A stretch of DNA of 64,000 nt from Solirubrobacter sp963792915 (lineage in GTDB: Bacteria; Actinomycetota; Thermoleophilia; Solirubrobacterales; Solirubrobacteraceae), in contig CAWBYD010000009.1 in the NCBI GenBank assembly GCA_963792915.1, positions 1 to 64,000 of the forward strand, in the 5' to 3' direction. Both the position numbers and the translations under genes were made by a program. Positions 23,014-31,452 of the stretch are shown piece by piece. Numbering within the stretch: the first letter of the stretch is position 1; each line of letters starts with the position of its first letter. The notes under the pieces were generated by a model. The model saw nothing but the letters and a program-made list of their open reading frames with translations, was not told the DNA's origin and searched no databases.

Positions 23014-23867
23014 CCGAGCCACCGATGGTTGACTGGCCCCTACGCCGCGACGCCCCTGACGGGTGGCGGCGCGGCGCGGCCGCAGTCGCATCGATCAGCT
23101 TCGACGTCGATGCGGAGAGCCCGCTGCTGGCCGCCGACCCGACCGTGGTGACGCACCTGTCGACGATGTCGCATCAGGCCTACGGGCCGCGCGTCGCGAT
23201 CACGCGCATCCTCGCGCTGCTCGAGCGGCTTGCGCTGCGTTGCACCTTCTTCTTCCCCGGCGTGACCGTGCAACGCTGGCCGGCGGCGCTCGAGGCCGTG
23301 CTGGAGGCCGGCCACGAGGTCGCGGCGCACTCGCATCGCCACGTCCCGCTCGTGGACCTGACGCCCGACGACCAGCGCGCCGACCTCGAGCAGGCCCTGG
23401 CCGCGCTGGCACAGCACGGCGTCACCCCGGCCGGCTACCGCGCCCCGCTGTGGCAGCAGACGCGCTACACCCTCGACCTGCTGCCCGAGTACGGTCTGCG
23501 CTGGGACTCGTCCCTGATGGACGACGACCGGCCCTACCTGGTGTTGGGCGACGCGCCGCTCGTCGAGCTGCCGGTCCATTGGTCGCTGGACGACTGGGAG
23601 CAATACGCGTTCGTCCCACGGCCCGACATCGGGCGCACGATCGAGTCGCCCGAGAAAGTGCTGGGCCTGTGGACCGGCGAGCTCGACGCGATGCGCGAGA
23701 CCGGGTCGCTCTGCTTGATCTGCTGCCATCCGTTCCTCACGGGCCGCCCGTCGCGACTGCGCAATGTGGAGCGCTTCGTCACCTTCGCTCGGGAGTGCGG
23801 CGACGTCGAGCTGCTGACGTGCGGCGAGATCGCCGAACGCGTTCTCGGCGCCTCAGAAGACGCGTGA
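23010..23867 (+). CDS. Polysaccharide-deacetylase-fold hydrolase (PuuE-like)
   Basis: A 285-residue NodB-fold enzyme. The metal Asp pair is in SFDVDAE (D32, D34), FFFPG follows, and the His motif is HSHRH (H107/H111). The arginine of motif 3 is in GYRAPLW, and the terminal His motif is CCHPFLTGRP. In a locus with an NCS1 permease, PucR and an amidase, the closest functional model is the PuuE-type cofactor-light allantoinase rather than a peptidoglycan deacetylase; there is also no signal peptide, so it is cytoplasmic. The GTG start overlaps the permease stop; ATG 23025 is an alternative. Confidence 0.85.
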   Translation: MTEPPMVDWPLRRDAPDGWRRGAAAVASISFDVDAESPLLAADPTVVTHLSTMSHQAYGPRVAITRILALLERLALRCTFFFPGVTVQRWPAALEAVLEAGHEVAAHSHRHVPLVDLTPDDQRADLEQALAALAQHGVTPAGYRAPLWQQTRYTLDLLPEYGLRWDSSLMDDDRPYLVLGDAPLVELPVHWSLDDWEQYAFVPRPDIGRTIESPEKVLGLWTGELDAMRETGSLCLICCHPFLTGRPSRLRNVERFVTFARECGDVELLTCGEIAERVLGASEDA

Positions 23868-24835
23868 TCACCGTCCTCACCACCGGGGGCACGATCGCCT
23901 CGGTTCCGCATCCCTCGGGCGGCGTCGTGGCAACGCTGACCGGTCCCGAACTGCTCGGCGACGCTCCCGCCGTCGAGGTGGAGGAGATCTCGCGCATCGG
24001 GTCCTACGCGATGACGGTCGAGGAGCTCGAACGCATCGCGCGCACCGCCGTGGCCCGCGCGTCCGATCCACGGGTGACGGGCGTGGTCATCACGCACGGG
24101 ACCGACACCCTCGAGGAAGGCGCGTTTCTCTGCGCCCTGCTGCACGACGGCGCCACCCCCATCGTCTTCACCGGTGCCCAGCTCCACGCCGGCCGCCCCC
24201 AGGCCGACGGACCCCGCAACCTTCGCGACGCGCAGGCTGTCGCCGGCGACGCCGGCGCACGCGGCCGCGGCGTGCTCGTGTGCCTCGGCGGTCGCGTCGA
24301 CGCCGGCGCCGTCGCGGTGAAGCGCAGCACCGTGGACCCAGCGCCATTCGCCGACCCCCACATGCCGCCGCAGGCGCTGGTCAACCACGGGTGCGTGCGG
24401 TGGGTCGCACCGCCGGTGCGCGCGCCCGTCAAGCTCACGCCAGAGCGATTGGAGCCGCGGGTCGAGGTCGTCGCGCTCAGCATCGGCGCAGGCCCGCGAA
24501 TGCTCGAGGCCGCCGCGGCGGATGGAGCGCGCGGAATCGTCCTGCAGGCCATGGGCCTCGGCAACGCGCCACCGGCGATCGCGGCGACGGTCCGTGAGCT
24601 TGTCGCAGCCGGCGTGGTCGTCACGGTCACCTCGCGCTGCGACACCGGCCCGGTCGCCGCCGTCTACGGGAACGGGGGCGGCCACGACCTCCACACGGCC
24701 GGGGCCCTCTTCGCCGGTCGGCTGCGCACGAGTCAGGCCAGGGTGCTCATGATGTCCGCCCTGGGCAGCGGGAACGGTCGCGACGAGATCGCCGAACTGC
24801 TCAAGCACTGGGCGATCGACACGCCCCCCCGATAG
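23864..24835 (+). CDS. Asparaginase-family amidohydrolase
   Basis: The 323-residue enzyme carries both asparaginase signatures: TTGGTIAS (nucleophile Thr10) and VITHGTDTLEE (Thr80-Asp81), with Lys153 in AVKRS completing the catalytic set. There is no signal peptide, so it is cytoplasmic. Type I/II enzymes split asparagine to aspartate and ammonia, but homologues in catabolic operons may cleave other beta-amides. It is GTGA-coupled to the deacetylase-fold gene and ends the rightward operon. The likely role is release of ammonia in the final step of the pathway (inference). A family BLAST against AnsA, AnsB and GatD would refine the subclass. Confidence 0.9.
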   Translation: MITVLTTGGTIASVPHPSGGVVATLTGPELLGDAPAVEVEEISRIGSYAMTVEELERIARTAVARASDPRVTGVVITHGTDTLEEGAFLCALLHDGATPIVFTGAQLHAGRPQADGPRNLRDAQAVAGDAGARGRGVLVCLGGRVDAGAVAVKRSTVDPAPFADPHMPPQALVNHGCVRWVAPPVRAPVKLTPERLEPRVEVVALSIGAGPRMLEAAAADGARGIVLQAMGLGNAPPAIAATVRELVAAGVVVTVTSRCDTGPVAAVYGNGGGHDLHTAGALFAGRLRTSQARVLMMSALGSGNGRDEIAELLKHWAIDTPPR

Positions 24836-24872
24836 GTAGCTACTTGCCCCGGACATAGTCGGTGGGGACCGC

Positions 24873-24924
24873 CCGTTCCGTCCGGTCATGCGGGGATGAG
24901 TGCCCTGCAAATCGGGCGGAACGG
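24873..24924. terminator. Weak long-loop hairpin between convergent genes
   Basis: CCGTTCCG (24873-24880) pairs with CGGAACGG (24917-24924) across 36 nt in the 138-bp gap between the asparaginase and YpfJ-like stops. It may serve as a shared terminator, but the loop is long and there is no T-run. Confidence 0.25.
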
Positions 24925-24973
24925 AGGGCTGGATGCTGCGTCTGTCGGGCGGACAGGTGCAGTCGCTGTTCGA

Positions 24974-25798
24974 TTACAGGCCGGAGAACGTGTCGCACGC
25001 ACTCGGCCGCCCCTCGGCGAGGCCCTGCGACAGCCAGCGGACCCGCTGCGCCGAGGAGCCGTGCGTCGACGTCTCCGGCGCCAGCTCGACGCCGGCGCGG
25101 TTGCGCTGGAAGTCGTCACCGACGACCTGGGCGGCCTTGAGGATGTCCTCGAGGTCGGACTCGCTGAGCTGGCCGCTCGCGGACACGGTGTGCAGCCAGA
25201 CGCCGGCGTAGCAGTCTGCCTGCAGCTCGGTGGCGATCGAGCGGGCGTTGGCCGGGTCGCGCTGGTCCGCGGCGTGGACCGCCCCGAGCGTGCCGAGCAA
25301 CTGCTGGACGTGATGGGCTACCTCGTGCGCGGTGATGTAGCCGGCCGCGAAGCCGCTCGAGAGCCCGTATTCGCGCGCGAGAGCGTCGAAGAACGCCGTG
25401 TTGAGGTAGACGCCGTGCGCCGGCGGGCAGTAGAACGGCCCCGTCTCGCGGCTCTGCTCGCCGCACGGCGTCCGCACCGTGCTGTGGAAGAACGTCAGCG
25501 AGGCGTGCTGATAGGCGGTGCCCGCGGCGGAGAACTCGCGGCTCCACATCGACTCGGCCGAGGAAAACGCCGAGTGCAGCAGGTTCGGATCGTGGACCTT
25601 GGTCGAGGCCGGCGCCGGCAGCGAGTCGGACGTCCCTTGCGCGACCGCCGGCATGCGCGCCACCGCCGCGGGCTCGAGCGGAGACTTCGCGGTCGTCGCC
25701 GTCGCCGTCGGCGATGCCTTCGTCGCCGCGCTCCCGCCGTCCCCGCATCCGACCGCCACGATCGCCGCCGAGGCGAGAGCTGCCGCCGCCTTGAGCAT
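24974..25798 (-). CDS. YpfJ-like neutral zinc metallopeptidase, lipoprotein
   Basis: A lipoprotein signal with the lipobox IVAVGC (Cys18) is followed by a ~50-residue Ala/Thr/Pro linker. The YpfJ/neutral zinc metallopeptidase domain then has FHSTVRTPCGEQSRETGPFYCPP, YLNTAFFDALAREYGL and the zinc motif ITAHEVAHHVQQLLG, with the third ligand in ELQADCYAGVW. The role of YpfJ proteins is not established. A surface membrane-anchored protease is likely. It is monocistronic and converges with the asparaginase gene. Four Cys in the domain probably make disulfides. Confidence 0.9.
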   Translation of the reverse strand: MLKAAAALASAAIVAVGCGDGGSAATKASPTATATTAKSPLEPAAVARMPAVAQGTSDSLPAPASTKVHDPNLLHSAFSSAESMWSREFSAAGTAYQHASLTFFHSTVRTPCGEQSRETGPFYCPPAHGVYLNTAFFDALAREYGLSSGFAAGYITAHEVAHHVQQLLGTLGAVHAADQRDPANARSIATELQADCYAGVWLHTVSASGQLSESDLEDILKAAQVVGDDFQRNRAGVELAPETSTHGSSAQRVRWLSQGLAEGRPSACDTFSGL

Positions 25799-26262
25799 GC
25801 GACGAGAGTGACGCGCGAGCGGGTGAGCGCACTCCCGCGCGGGCGATTGACGGGCGGGACTGCTCGGGCCCCGCCGGCCTGCCGCCGGTCAGGCGGCCCG
25901 CGGCGTGCACGTAAACGCGCGCGAGGCTACCCAGCGCGTCGAGGCGGCCGGGTCCAAGCTCAATCAGCGGCTCGTCTGACGCGAAGGGTTCGAGACACTC
26001 GACGCCACACCGCCGCTCTCAGACGGGATGAGCAGCGGTTCACATATGTCCTGTGCTGGTGCGCATCCGAGCCGGCCGCGAGCTTGATCCGTCGCCGCGA
26101 TCGACTCGCCCGCGAGCGTTCCGGCGTTCGATGACCGAGGAGAACGTCGTCGGGCGCTGGGTGACACCGCATCGCTCGGGCGGGATGAATGCCGAGCCGC
26201 CTCGGTCATCCGCGGCGGGTGAGGCGGCGTCATCCGACGGGTCTCCAGAGTCAGGGTGGCGG
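25799..26262. other. Intergenic region before the baeRF-like gene
   Basis: This 464-bp divergent gap contains no convincing gene. The baeRF-like frame stays open to 26053, but its first 70 codons look non-coding (Arg/Ser/Pro-rich). A short reading frame at 25905-25979 reads VHVNAREATQRVEAAGSKLNQRLV with a stop, like the tail of a lost gene, but its upstream part is not coding-like. No clear promoter or repeat was found. Confidence 0.5.
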
Positions 26263-27378
26263 ATGCACATCAACCTTCCCACGCAAGCTGAGATCTCCGA
26301 ACTGCTCGCTGTCGCGCAGCCGTCGTGCGTCACGCTCTACCGGCCGACGACGCCGCTCTCACAGCAGGCACGGGGCGACCGCATCGCCTTCAAGAACCAG
26401 GCCGAGGCAGCGGTCGCACAACTGCGAGCGGCCGGCGCGTCGCGCGAGGACATCCAAGCCATCGCCACCAGCTTGGACGAGCTTGAACAGGACTACACCT
26501 TCTGGGCGTTGCAGGCCAACTGCCTGGCGGTCTTTGCCACGCCCGACAGACTCCGCACCTTTCGCCTGCCCAACCGGTTGCCGGCCGGCACCCACGTCGG
26601 CGACCGCTTCACCGTCATGCCCCTCCTGCGCGCCACGAGCTTCCCCCAGGCCGCGATGATCCTGGCGCTCTCCCAGAACGCGTGCCGAGTGTTGGAGCTC
26701 ACGGCCGATGGCGACGTCTCATCGCTCGACGTCTCCGGCTTGCCGGGCGATCTGGAGACCGCGGTCGGTCGGTCCCACGTTCAAGACCCGTCGCAGATGA
26801 CGCATCTGCTCGGCGCCGAAGGCGACAAGGTTCGCATGCGCCAGTACGCCCGGCTGATCGACGCGATGCTGCGCAGCGTGACGCCCGAGATGCCGCTGAT
26901 CCTCGCCGCCGCATCGCCGCTGGACTCCATCTACCGCTCCGTCGCGACGTCGCCCCAACTCGTCGACCGCGGCATCACCGGCAACCCCGACGCGCTCTCC
27001 GACAACGAACTCGCCGAAGCGGCGCGTCCGATCCTCGACGAGTTGCGAGACCGAGAGCTCGAAGATCTGCGTCAGCGTCTGAACGCTTGGACTCAGCAAG
27101 GTCGCGGCCTGACCGATCTCGGAGACGTCGCGCGGGCCGCCACCGTGGGCGCGGTCGACACGCTCCTCGTCGACATCGAATCCGACAGCCGCGGCGTTGT
27201 CGACGACGGGGGCGCCGTGACCCTCCGCCCCGACGGCTACAGCATCACCGACGAGATCGCCCGACGTACGCTCGACCTCGGGGGACGCGTGCTCGCGGTG
27301 CGCGGGGAGGACCTCCAAGAGCTCGGCGCGGTCGCGGCGCTGTTGCGGCACCGGCTCACGGCAGACGCCGTCGGCTGA
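26263..27378 (+). CDS. baeRF-like (bacterial archaeo-eukaryotic release factor) protein
   Basis: The 371-residue protein starts MHINLPTQAEISELLAVAQPSCVTLYRPTTPLS, the opening of bacterial eRF1-like proteins (baeRF families). It continues with FWALQANCLAVFATPDRLRTFRLPNRLP, VGDRFTVMPLLRAT, LALSQNACRVLEL and a C-terminal LAVRGEDLQELGAVAALLRHRL. These resemble eRF1 domains 2 and 3. The GGQ motif of true release factors is not visible. A role at stalled ribosomes has been proposed for such proteins but is unproven. It is monocistronic, with a strong terminator about 350 bp downstream. Confidence 0.75.
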   Translation: MHINLPTQAEISELLAVAQPSCVTLYRPTTPLSQQARGDRIAFKNQAEAAVAQLRAAGASREDIQAIATSLDELEQDYTFWALQANCLAVFATPDRLRTFRLPNRLPAGTHVGDRFTVMPLLRATSFPQAAMILALSQNACRVLELTADGDVSSLDVSGLPGDLETAVGRSHVQDPSQMTHLLGAEGDKVRMRQYARLIDAMLRSVTPEMPLILAAASPLDSIYRSVATSPQLVDRGITGNPDALSDNELAEAARPILDELRDRELEDLRQRLNAWTQQGRGLTDLGDVARAATVGAVDTLLVDIESDSRGVVDDGGAVTLRPDGYSITDEIARRTLDLGGRVLAVRGEDLQELGAVAALLRHRLTADAVG

Positions 27379-27777
27379 CGACGTCGCGAATGGCACCGTA
27401 ACCGTTCAGGTGCCGGTTGCCATAACCAGGTTTGCGGCGGCGGTGGCGAATCTCGGTGGCGTGGTTCGTGGCGAGGCTGAGGCGATCTAGGATCAGGCGT
27501 CGCTTCGTGGTGCGCGCCGCGCGGATCGATTCGACCGTGGTCGAGGCCGGCATCCGGTACCTCGACACGCCCGCCCTGCGCGCCGCCTGACCGACCACGG
27601 CCCACCCGACCGACAAGCCCGCCGCACCCGGGATCCCGTCCGCAGCGCCTGAGACCATCACAACAGGACGCGGGCCCGCCCGCCCGCGACTCCCGACCGG
27701 TCCAATCCGCCCGATTGCGACCGCCACGAGAACGGCCGCGCCGCCCGCGCGGCCGTTCTCACTTCACCCGTTTGTAG
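27379..27777. other. Intergenic region between convergent genes
   Basis: The 399 bp contain a strong hairpin near the right end (27728-27760). The rest has no supported gene. Short open frames on both strands, such as one ending GIRYLDTPALRAA, may be decayed sequence, but I cannot link them to a family. Confidence 0.5.
27728..27760. terminator. Bidirectional terminator hairpin
   Basis: GAGAACGGCCGCG pairs perfectly with CGCGGCCGTTCTC across a 7-nt loop (13-bp stem). It stands between the convergent baeRF-like and HAAS-type genes, 17 bp beyond the latter's stop. No long T-run follows, as is usual in high-GC actinobacteria. Confidence 0.75.
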
Positions 27778-28692
27778 CTAGGTACCGGCGGCGCCGCGGA
27801 GCCCGAGGAACCGCGCGCAGGCGGCGAACCCGCCCAGCACCGCGAGCGCCTCGATGGCCAGCACGACCGCCGCGGCGAGCAGGGCGCGCGGCGCGAAGCC
27901 GTTTTCGTGGAGCTTGGCGGCCGCAGGCACTGCGCCGCACGCCAGCGCGACGGCGACCGCGACGCGCCACGGACGCCGGCGGAACTGCTCAGCCACCCAC
28001 GCGAGCGGCGGCGCCGGCGCCAGCGCGTGCAGGTCGTCGAACACGCCGGGCGCCGGCGCGCCCGGGCCCGCGGCGGCGAGCGGACGGCGCGTCGCCACGA
28101 GCCGCACAGCGGCGGCGGCCACGAGCAGTCCCGTGCCGGCGAGCGCCGCGCTCTGCGCCGGGCCGGCGGGATGGTGGACGAGCGCCGCCGCGGAGGCGGC
28201 CAGGGTCACCCCTGCACAGCCGGTCGCGAGCGCCGCCGCGCGCCGGATCATCCGCAGCGCGCCTGGGTCGGCCTCGACGCGGCCGCCGTATCGGAGCAGC
28301 CGGATCAGCATCGCCACGCCGGCGACGAACGCGAACTGGACGGTGAAGAACGCGAGCGCGTCCTGCCGCAGCCCCGCGACCACGACCAGCCCGAACGCGA
28401 TCGCGGCGACCGCCGACGTCCAGCCGGCCCGCGTCGTGCGCTCGGTCGCCAGCTCGGCGGCGAAGCGGTCCGCGACCAGCTCGGCGGGCCCGAACGCGGA
28501 CACCGCCGCGTGCTCGGCCGCGAAGCGATTCGCCACGCGTGTGGCCGGCGACGTGGCCGGCTCGCCCGCTTCCAGCAGCGCCGCGGTCGCCTCCTGCAGG
28601 TGGTCGGCGGCCTCGTCGACGATCCGCGCGCGCAGCCGGCGCGGCAGCGGGCGCAGCGCGAGGTCGAGCTCGTCGAGGTAGCGGGCGATCAT
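27778..28692 (-). CDS. HAAS-type membrane protein paired with PadR
   Basis: The 304-residue protein opens with a HAAS-like helical region (MIARYLDELDLALRPLPRRLRARIVDEAADHLQE, AFGPAELVADRFAAEL), typical of proteins coded after PadR regulators. About seven to eight transmembrane helices follow (TSAVAAIAFGLVVVAG, FFTVQFAFVAGVAMLI, and others). The HAAS domain is thought to signal to the PadR partner or a sensor. The ATG overlaps the PadR stop (ATGA), so the two are made together. The cargo or signal is unknown. Confidence 0.8.
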   Translation of the reverse strand: MIARYLDELDLALRPLPRRLRARIVDEAADHLQEATAALLEAGEPATSPATRVANRFAAEHAAVSAFGPAELVADRFAAELATERTTRAGWTSAVAAIAFGLVVVAGLRQDALAFFTVQFAFVAGVAMLIRLLRYGGRVEADPGALRMIRRAAALATGCAGVTLAASAAALVHHPAGPAQSAALAGTGLLVAAAAVRLVATRRPLAAAGPGAPAPGVFDDLHALAPAPPLAWVAEQFRRRPWRVAVAVALACGAVPAAAKLHENGFAPRALLAAAVVLAIEALAVLGGFAACARFLGLRGAAGT

Positions 28693-29006
28693 GGCGCGAG
28701 CACCCCGTCGATCACGGACGCGAACGCCCGCCACTCGCCGCGGCGCTCCTGCAGCGCCGCCGAACCGCGCGCGGTCAGCGCGTAGACGCGGCGCCGGCGC
28801 GCTGTATCTCGCGACCATGCGCTCTCCAGCAACCCGTCGCGCTCCAGCCGGTGCAGCGCCGGGTAGAGCGTGCCCTCGGGAAGATCGACGGCGCCGGTGC
28901 TGCGCCGCCGCAGCTCCTCGCTCACCGCATAGCCGTGCAGCGGCCCGTCCGCCAGCACCCGCAGGAGCAGAAGATCGAGCTGTCCGCGCAACACGTCGCC
29001 TCGCAT
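28689..29006 (-). CDS. PadR-family regulator (short type)
   Basis: The 105-residue PadR protein begins MRGDVLRGQLDLLLLRVLADGPLHGYAVSEEL and contains the wing segment DLPEGTLYPALHRLERDGLLE, then RRRVYALTARGSAAL. It lacks the long C-terminal Vir-type helix domain, so it belongs to the short PadR-s2 group, which usually represses its own promoter and that of a membrane partner. It has a near-consensus promoter (TTGACA-N17-TAGTCT) whose -10 ends 8 nt before the ATG. It is divergent from lon, and a sequence motif is shared between the two promoters. Confidence 0.92.
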   Translation of the reverse strand: MRGDVLRGQLDLLLLRVLADGPLHGYAVSEELRRRSTGAVDLPEGTLYPALHRLERDGLLESAWSRDTARRRRVYALTARGSAALQERRGEWRAFASVIDGVLAP

Positions 29007-29014
29007 ACCCAGAC

Positions 29015-29043
29015 AGACTAGGCATCGCGAGGCGAGGTGTCAA
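29015..29043 (-). promoter_or_regulatory. padR promoter, near-consensus and leaderless
   Basis: On the minus strand TTGACA (29043-29038), 17 bp, TAGTCT (29020-29015). The -10 ends 8 nt before the ATG at 29006. The motif GATGCCTAGTCTGTC around the -10 recurs almost exactly at the lon -10. Confidence 0.75.
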
Positions 29044-29081
29044 GCCCGCGTCAAGGTCTGAGTCGCCTGCACTAAGATCTC

Positions 29082-29110
29082 TTGCAGCGCGACTTGCTCG
29101 ATGCTAGTCT
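29082..29110 (+). promoter_or_regulatory. lon promoter
   Basis: TTGCAG (29082-29087), 17 bp, TAGTCT (29105-29110), giving a leader of ~47 nt. The -10 region GATGCTAGTCTGTC matches the padR -10 region apart from one extra C. I looked for the HspR/HAIR repeat and did not find it. Confidence 0.5.
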
Positions 29111-29163
29111 GTCGAGACCTACCAAGGGTAAGTTGCTACAGAAAGTGAAGCGTTTCTAAGCTC

Positions 29164-31446
29164 ATGACATCGCTCTTGCTCGTCCCGCTGGACGACACGG
29201 TGGTCTTCCCCACCATGGATGTGACGCTTCCCGTCCGCGTCGGCGACGAGGAGCGGGTCCTGCTCGTCCCGCGCCACGAGGGCGAGTTCGCCACGGTCGG
29301 CACGATCGCCGAGATCACCGACCACATCCGCCTCCCCGGCGGCGGCCGTGCCGTCTCGCTGTCGGGCGTCTCCCGCGGCGTCGCCGGCGCCGCCCGCACC
29401 GACGAACTCGGCCGTCTGATGGTCGAGGTCGCCGAGCACACCGACGACGCGCCCGTGGACGGGCGCACCCGAAACCTCGAGCGCGAGTACCGCGCGATCA
29501 TCGAGGAGATCCTCGAGCTGCGCGGCGCCGACGAGCGCATCGCCCAGTTCCTGCGCGCGATCGCCGAGCCCGGCCCGCTGGCCGACACGATCGGCTACGC
29601 GCCCGACGTCAGCTTCGAGGACAAGCTCAAGGCGCTCGAGACGCTCGACGTCACCGAGCGCCTGGAGCTCGCCGTCAACCTCCAGCGCGAGCGCCTGACC
29701 GAGCTGCAGCTGCGCAAGAAGATCCGCGAGGACGTGCAGTCCGGCGCGGACAAGCAGCAGCGCGAGTACATCCTGCGCAAGCAGATGGAGTCGATCCAGC
29801 GCGAGCTGGGCGAGGACGGCGCGTCGGTCGCCGAGGAGTACCGCAAGAAGATCGCCGAGGCCGAGATGCCCGAGGCGGTCAACGAGCAGGCCGTCAAGGA
29901 GCTCGCGCGCTTGGAGCGCATGGGCGAGCAGTCCGGCGAGGCGTCGATGATCCGCACGTACCTCGACTGGCTGATCTCCGTGCCGTGGAGCCAGCGCTCC
30001 GAGGAGAAGCTGGACCCGAAGAGCGCCCGCGAGGTGCTCGACGCCGACCACGCCGGGCTCGAGGACGTCAAGGACCGCATCACCGAGTACCTGGCGGTCA
30101 AGAAGCTGCGCACCGAGCGCGGCATCAAGGAGGACCGCAAGAGCGGCGCCATCTTGACCCTGATCGGCCCGCCCGGCACCGGCAAGACCTCGATCGGCGA
30201 GTCGATCGCGCGCGCCACCGGACGCGAGTTCGTGCGCATGTCGCTCGGCGGCGTCCGTGACGAGGCGGAGATCCGCGGCCATCGCCGCACGTACATCGGC
30301 GCGCTTCCGGGCCGCCTGGTGCGCGCGCTGCGCGACGCGGGGACGATGAACCCGGTGATCATGCTCGACGAGGTCGACAAGGTCGGCGCCGACTGGCGCG
30401 GCGACCCCAGCGCGGCCCTGCTCGAGGTGCTCGACCCGGCCCAGAACCACTCGTTCCGCGACCACTACCTGGACGTCGAGCTCGACCTGTCCGAGGTCAT
30501 GTTCATCGCGACCGCCAACGTCGCCGAGACGATCCCCGGCCCGCTGCTGGACCGCATGGAGGTCATCCGCTTTGACGGCTACACGACCGCCGAGAAGACC
30601 GCGATCGCCCGCGGCTACCTGTGGCCGCGCCAGCGCGAGCGCAATGGCCTGCTCTCCGACGAGGTGACGGTCTCCGACGAGATCCTGCTGCAGGTCGTGC
30701 AGGAGTACACACGCGAAGCGGGCGTCCGCAACCTCGAGCGCGAGCTCGGCACGATCCTGCGCAAGACCGCGACGCAGATCGCGTCCGGCAAGGCGCAGGC
30801 GCCCGTCGCGATCACGACGGAGATCGTGCGCGACGCGCTGGGCCGCCAGAAGGTCTTCCAGGAGGCGGCGCTGCGCACGGCGGTCCCCGGCGTGGCCACG
30901 GGCCTCGCGGTGACCGGCACCGGCGGCGACGTGCTGTTCGTGGAGGCGACGGCGATGAAGGGCAAGAACGACCTCACGCTGACCGGCCAGCTGGGCGACG
31001 TGATGAAGGAGTCGACGCGGATCGCGCTCTCCTACATCCGCGGCCACGCGAAGGAGCTCGGCATCCGCGACGACGCGTTCGAGGAGCGCGAGTTCCACAT
31101 CCACGTGCCCGCCGGCGCGATCCCGAAGGACGGCCCGAGCGCCGGCGTCACGATGACGACCGCGTTGACGTCGCTGCTCACCGGGCGCCCGGTCAAGCAC
31201 ACCGTCGGGATGACCGGCGAGGTCACCCTGCAGGGCCGCGTGCTGCCGATCGGCGGGCTCAAGCAGAAGATTCTGGCCGCGCACGCGGCGGGCCTGACGA
31301 CCGTGATCCTGCCCGAGCGCAACCGCGGCGACCTGGACGACGTCCCGGCCGACGTGCGCGAGGCGATGTCCTTCCACCCGGTGATGAGCATCGACGAGGT
31401 TCTCGAGCTGGCCCTGGAGCCTGCGCCGAACACGGTGGCCGTGTGA
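29164..31446 (+). CDS. lon: ATP-dependent Lon protease
   Basis: The 760-residue cytoplasmic AAA+ protease degrades damaged and regulatory proteins. The N-terminal LON domain (MTSLLLVPLDDTVVFPTMDV...) is shorter than in E. coli. The coiled-coil segment around REYILRKQMESIQRELGED follows. Walker A is GPPGTGKTS (~335) and Walker B is VIMLDEVDKVG. The protease domain has the nucleophile Ser659 in PKDGPSAGVTM and the Lys partner in PIGGLKQKILAAH. It is divergent from padR. The stop overlaps a GTG of a possible extended reading frame of the ABC exporter, with a hairpin region in between. Confidence 0.97.
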   Translation: MTSLLLVPLDDTVVFPTMDVTLPVRVGDEERVLLVPRHEGEFATVGTIAEITDHIRLPGGGRAVSLSGVSRGVAGAARTDELGRLMVEVAEHTDDAPVDGRTRNLEREYRAIIEEILELRGADERIAQFLRAIAEPGPLADTIGYAPDVSFEDKLKALETLDVTERLELAVNLQRERLTELQLRKKIREDVQSGADKQQREYILRKQMESIQRELGEDGASVAEEYRKKIAEAEMPEAVNEQAVKELARLERMGEQSGEASMIRTYLDWLISVPWSQRSEEKLDPKSAREVLDADHAGLEDVKDRITEYLAVKKLRTERGIKEDRKSGAILTLIGPPGTGKTSIGESIARATGREFVRMSLGGVRDEAEIRGHRRTYIGALPGRLVRALRDAGTMNPVIMLDEVDKVGADWRGDPSAALLEVLDPAQNHSFRDHYLDVELDLSEVMFIATANVAETIPGPLLDRMEVIRFDGYTTAEKTAIARGYLWPRQRERNGLLSDEVTVSDEILLQVVQEYTREAGVRNLERELGTILRKTATQIASGKAQAPVAITTEIVRDALGRQKVFQEAALRTAVPGVATGLAVTGTGGDVLFVEATAMKGKNDLTLTGQLGDVMKESTRIALSYIRGHAKELGIRDDAFEEREFHIHVPAGAIPKDGPSAGVTMTTALTSLLTGRPVKHTVGMTGEVTLQGRVLPIGGLKQKILAAHAAGLTTVILPERNRGDLDDVPADVREAMSFHPVMSIDEVLELALEPAPNTVAV

Positions 31447-31452
31447 CGGCGG

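Noticed and set aside
23010..23867. Peptidoglycan or chitin deacetylase role for the NodB-fold enzyme
   Set aside because: No signal peptide or membrane anchor, and the gene is coupled to a permease and an asparaginase, which favours a cytoplasmic small-molecule substrate.
25905..25979. Short frame ending KLNQRLV as a remnant of a lost gene
   Set aside because: The tail looks protein-like but the upstream sequence is not coding and no family is recognised; too short to support.
27379..27727. Decayed transposase or small gene in the gap after the baeRF-like gene
   Set aside because: Short frames exist on both strands, but no transposase motif, inverted terminal repeats or target duplication could be found.
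29041..29163. HspR (HAIR) heat-shock site upstream of lon
   Set aside because: The CTTGAGT-N7-ACTCAAG pattern is not present; CTTG fragments there lack the inverted partner.
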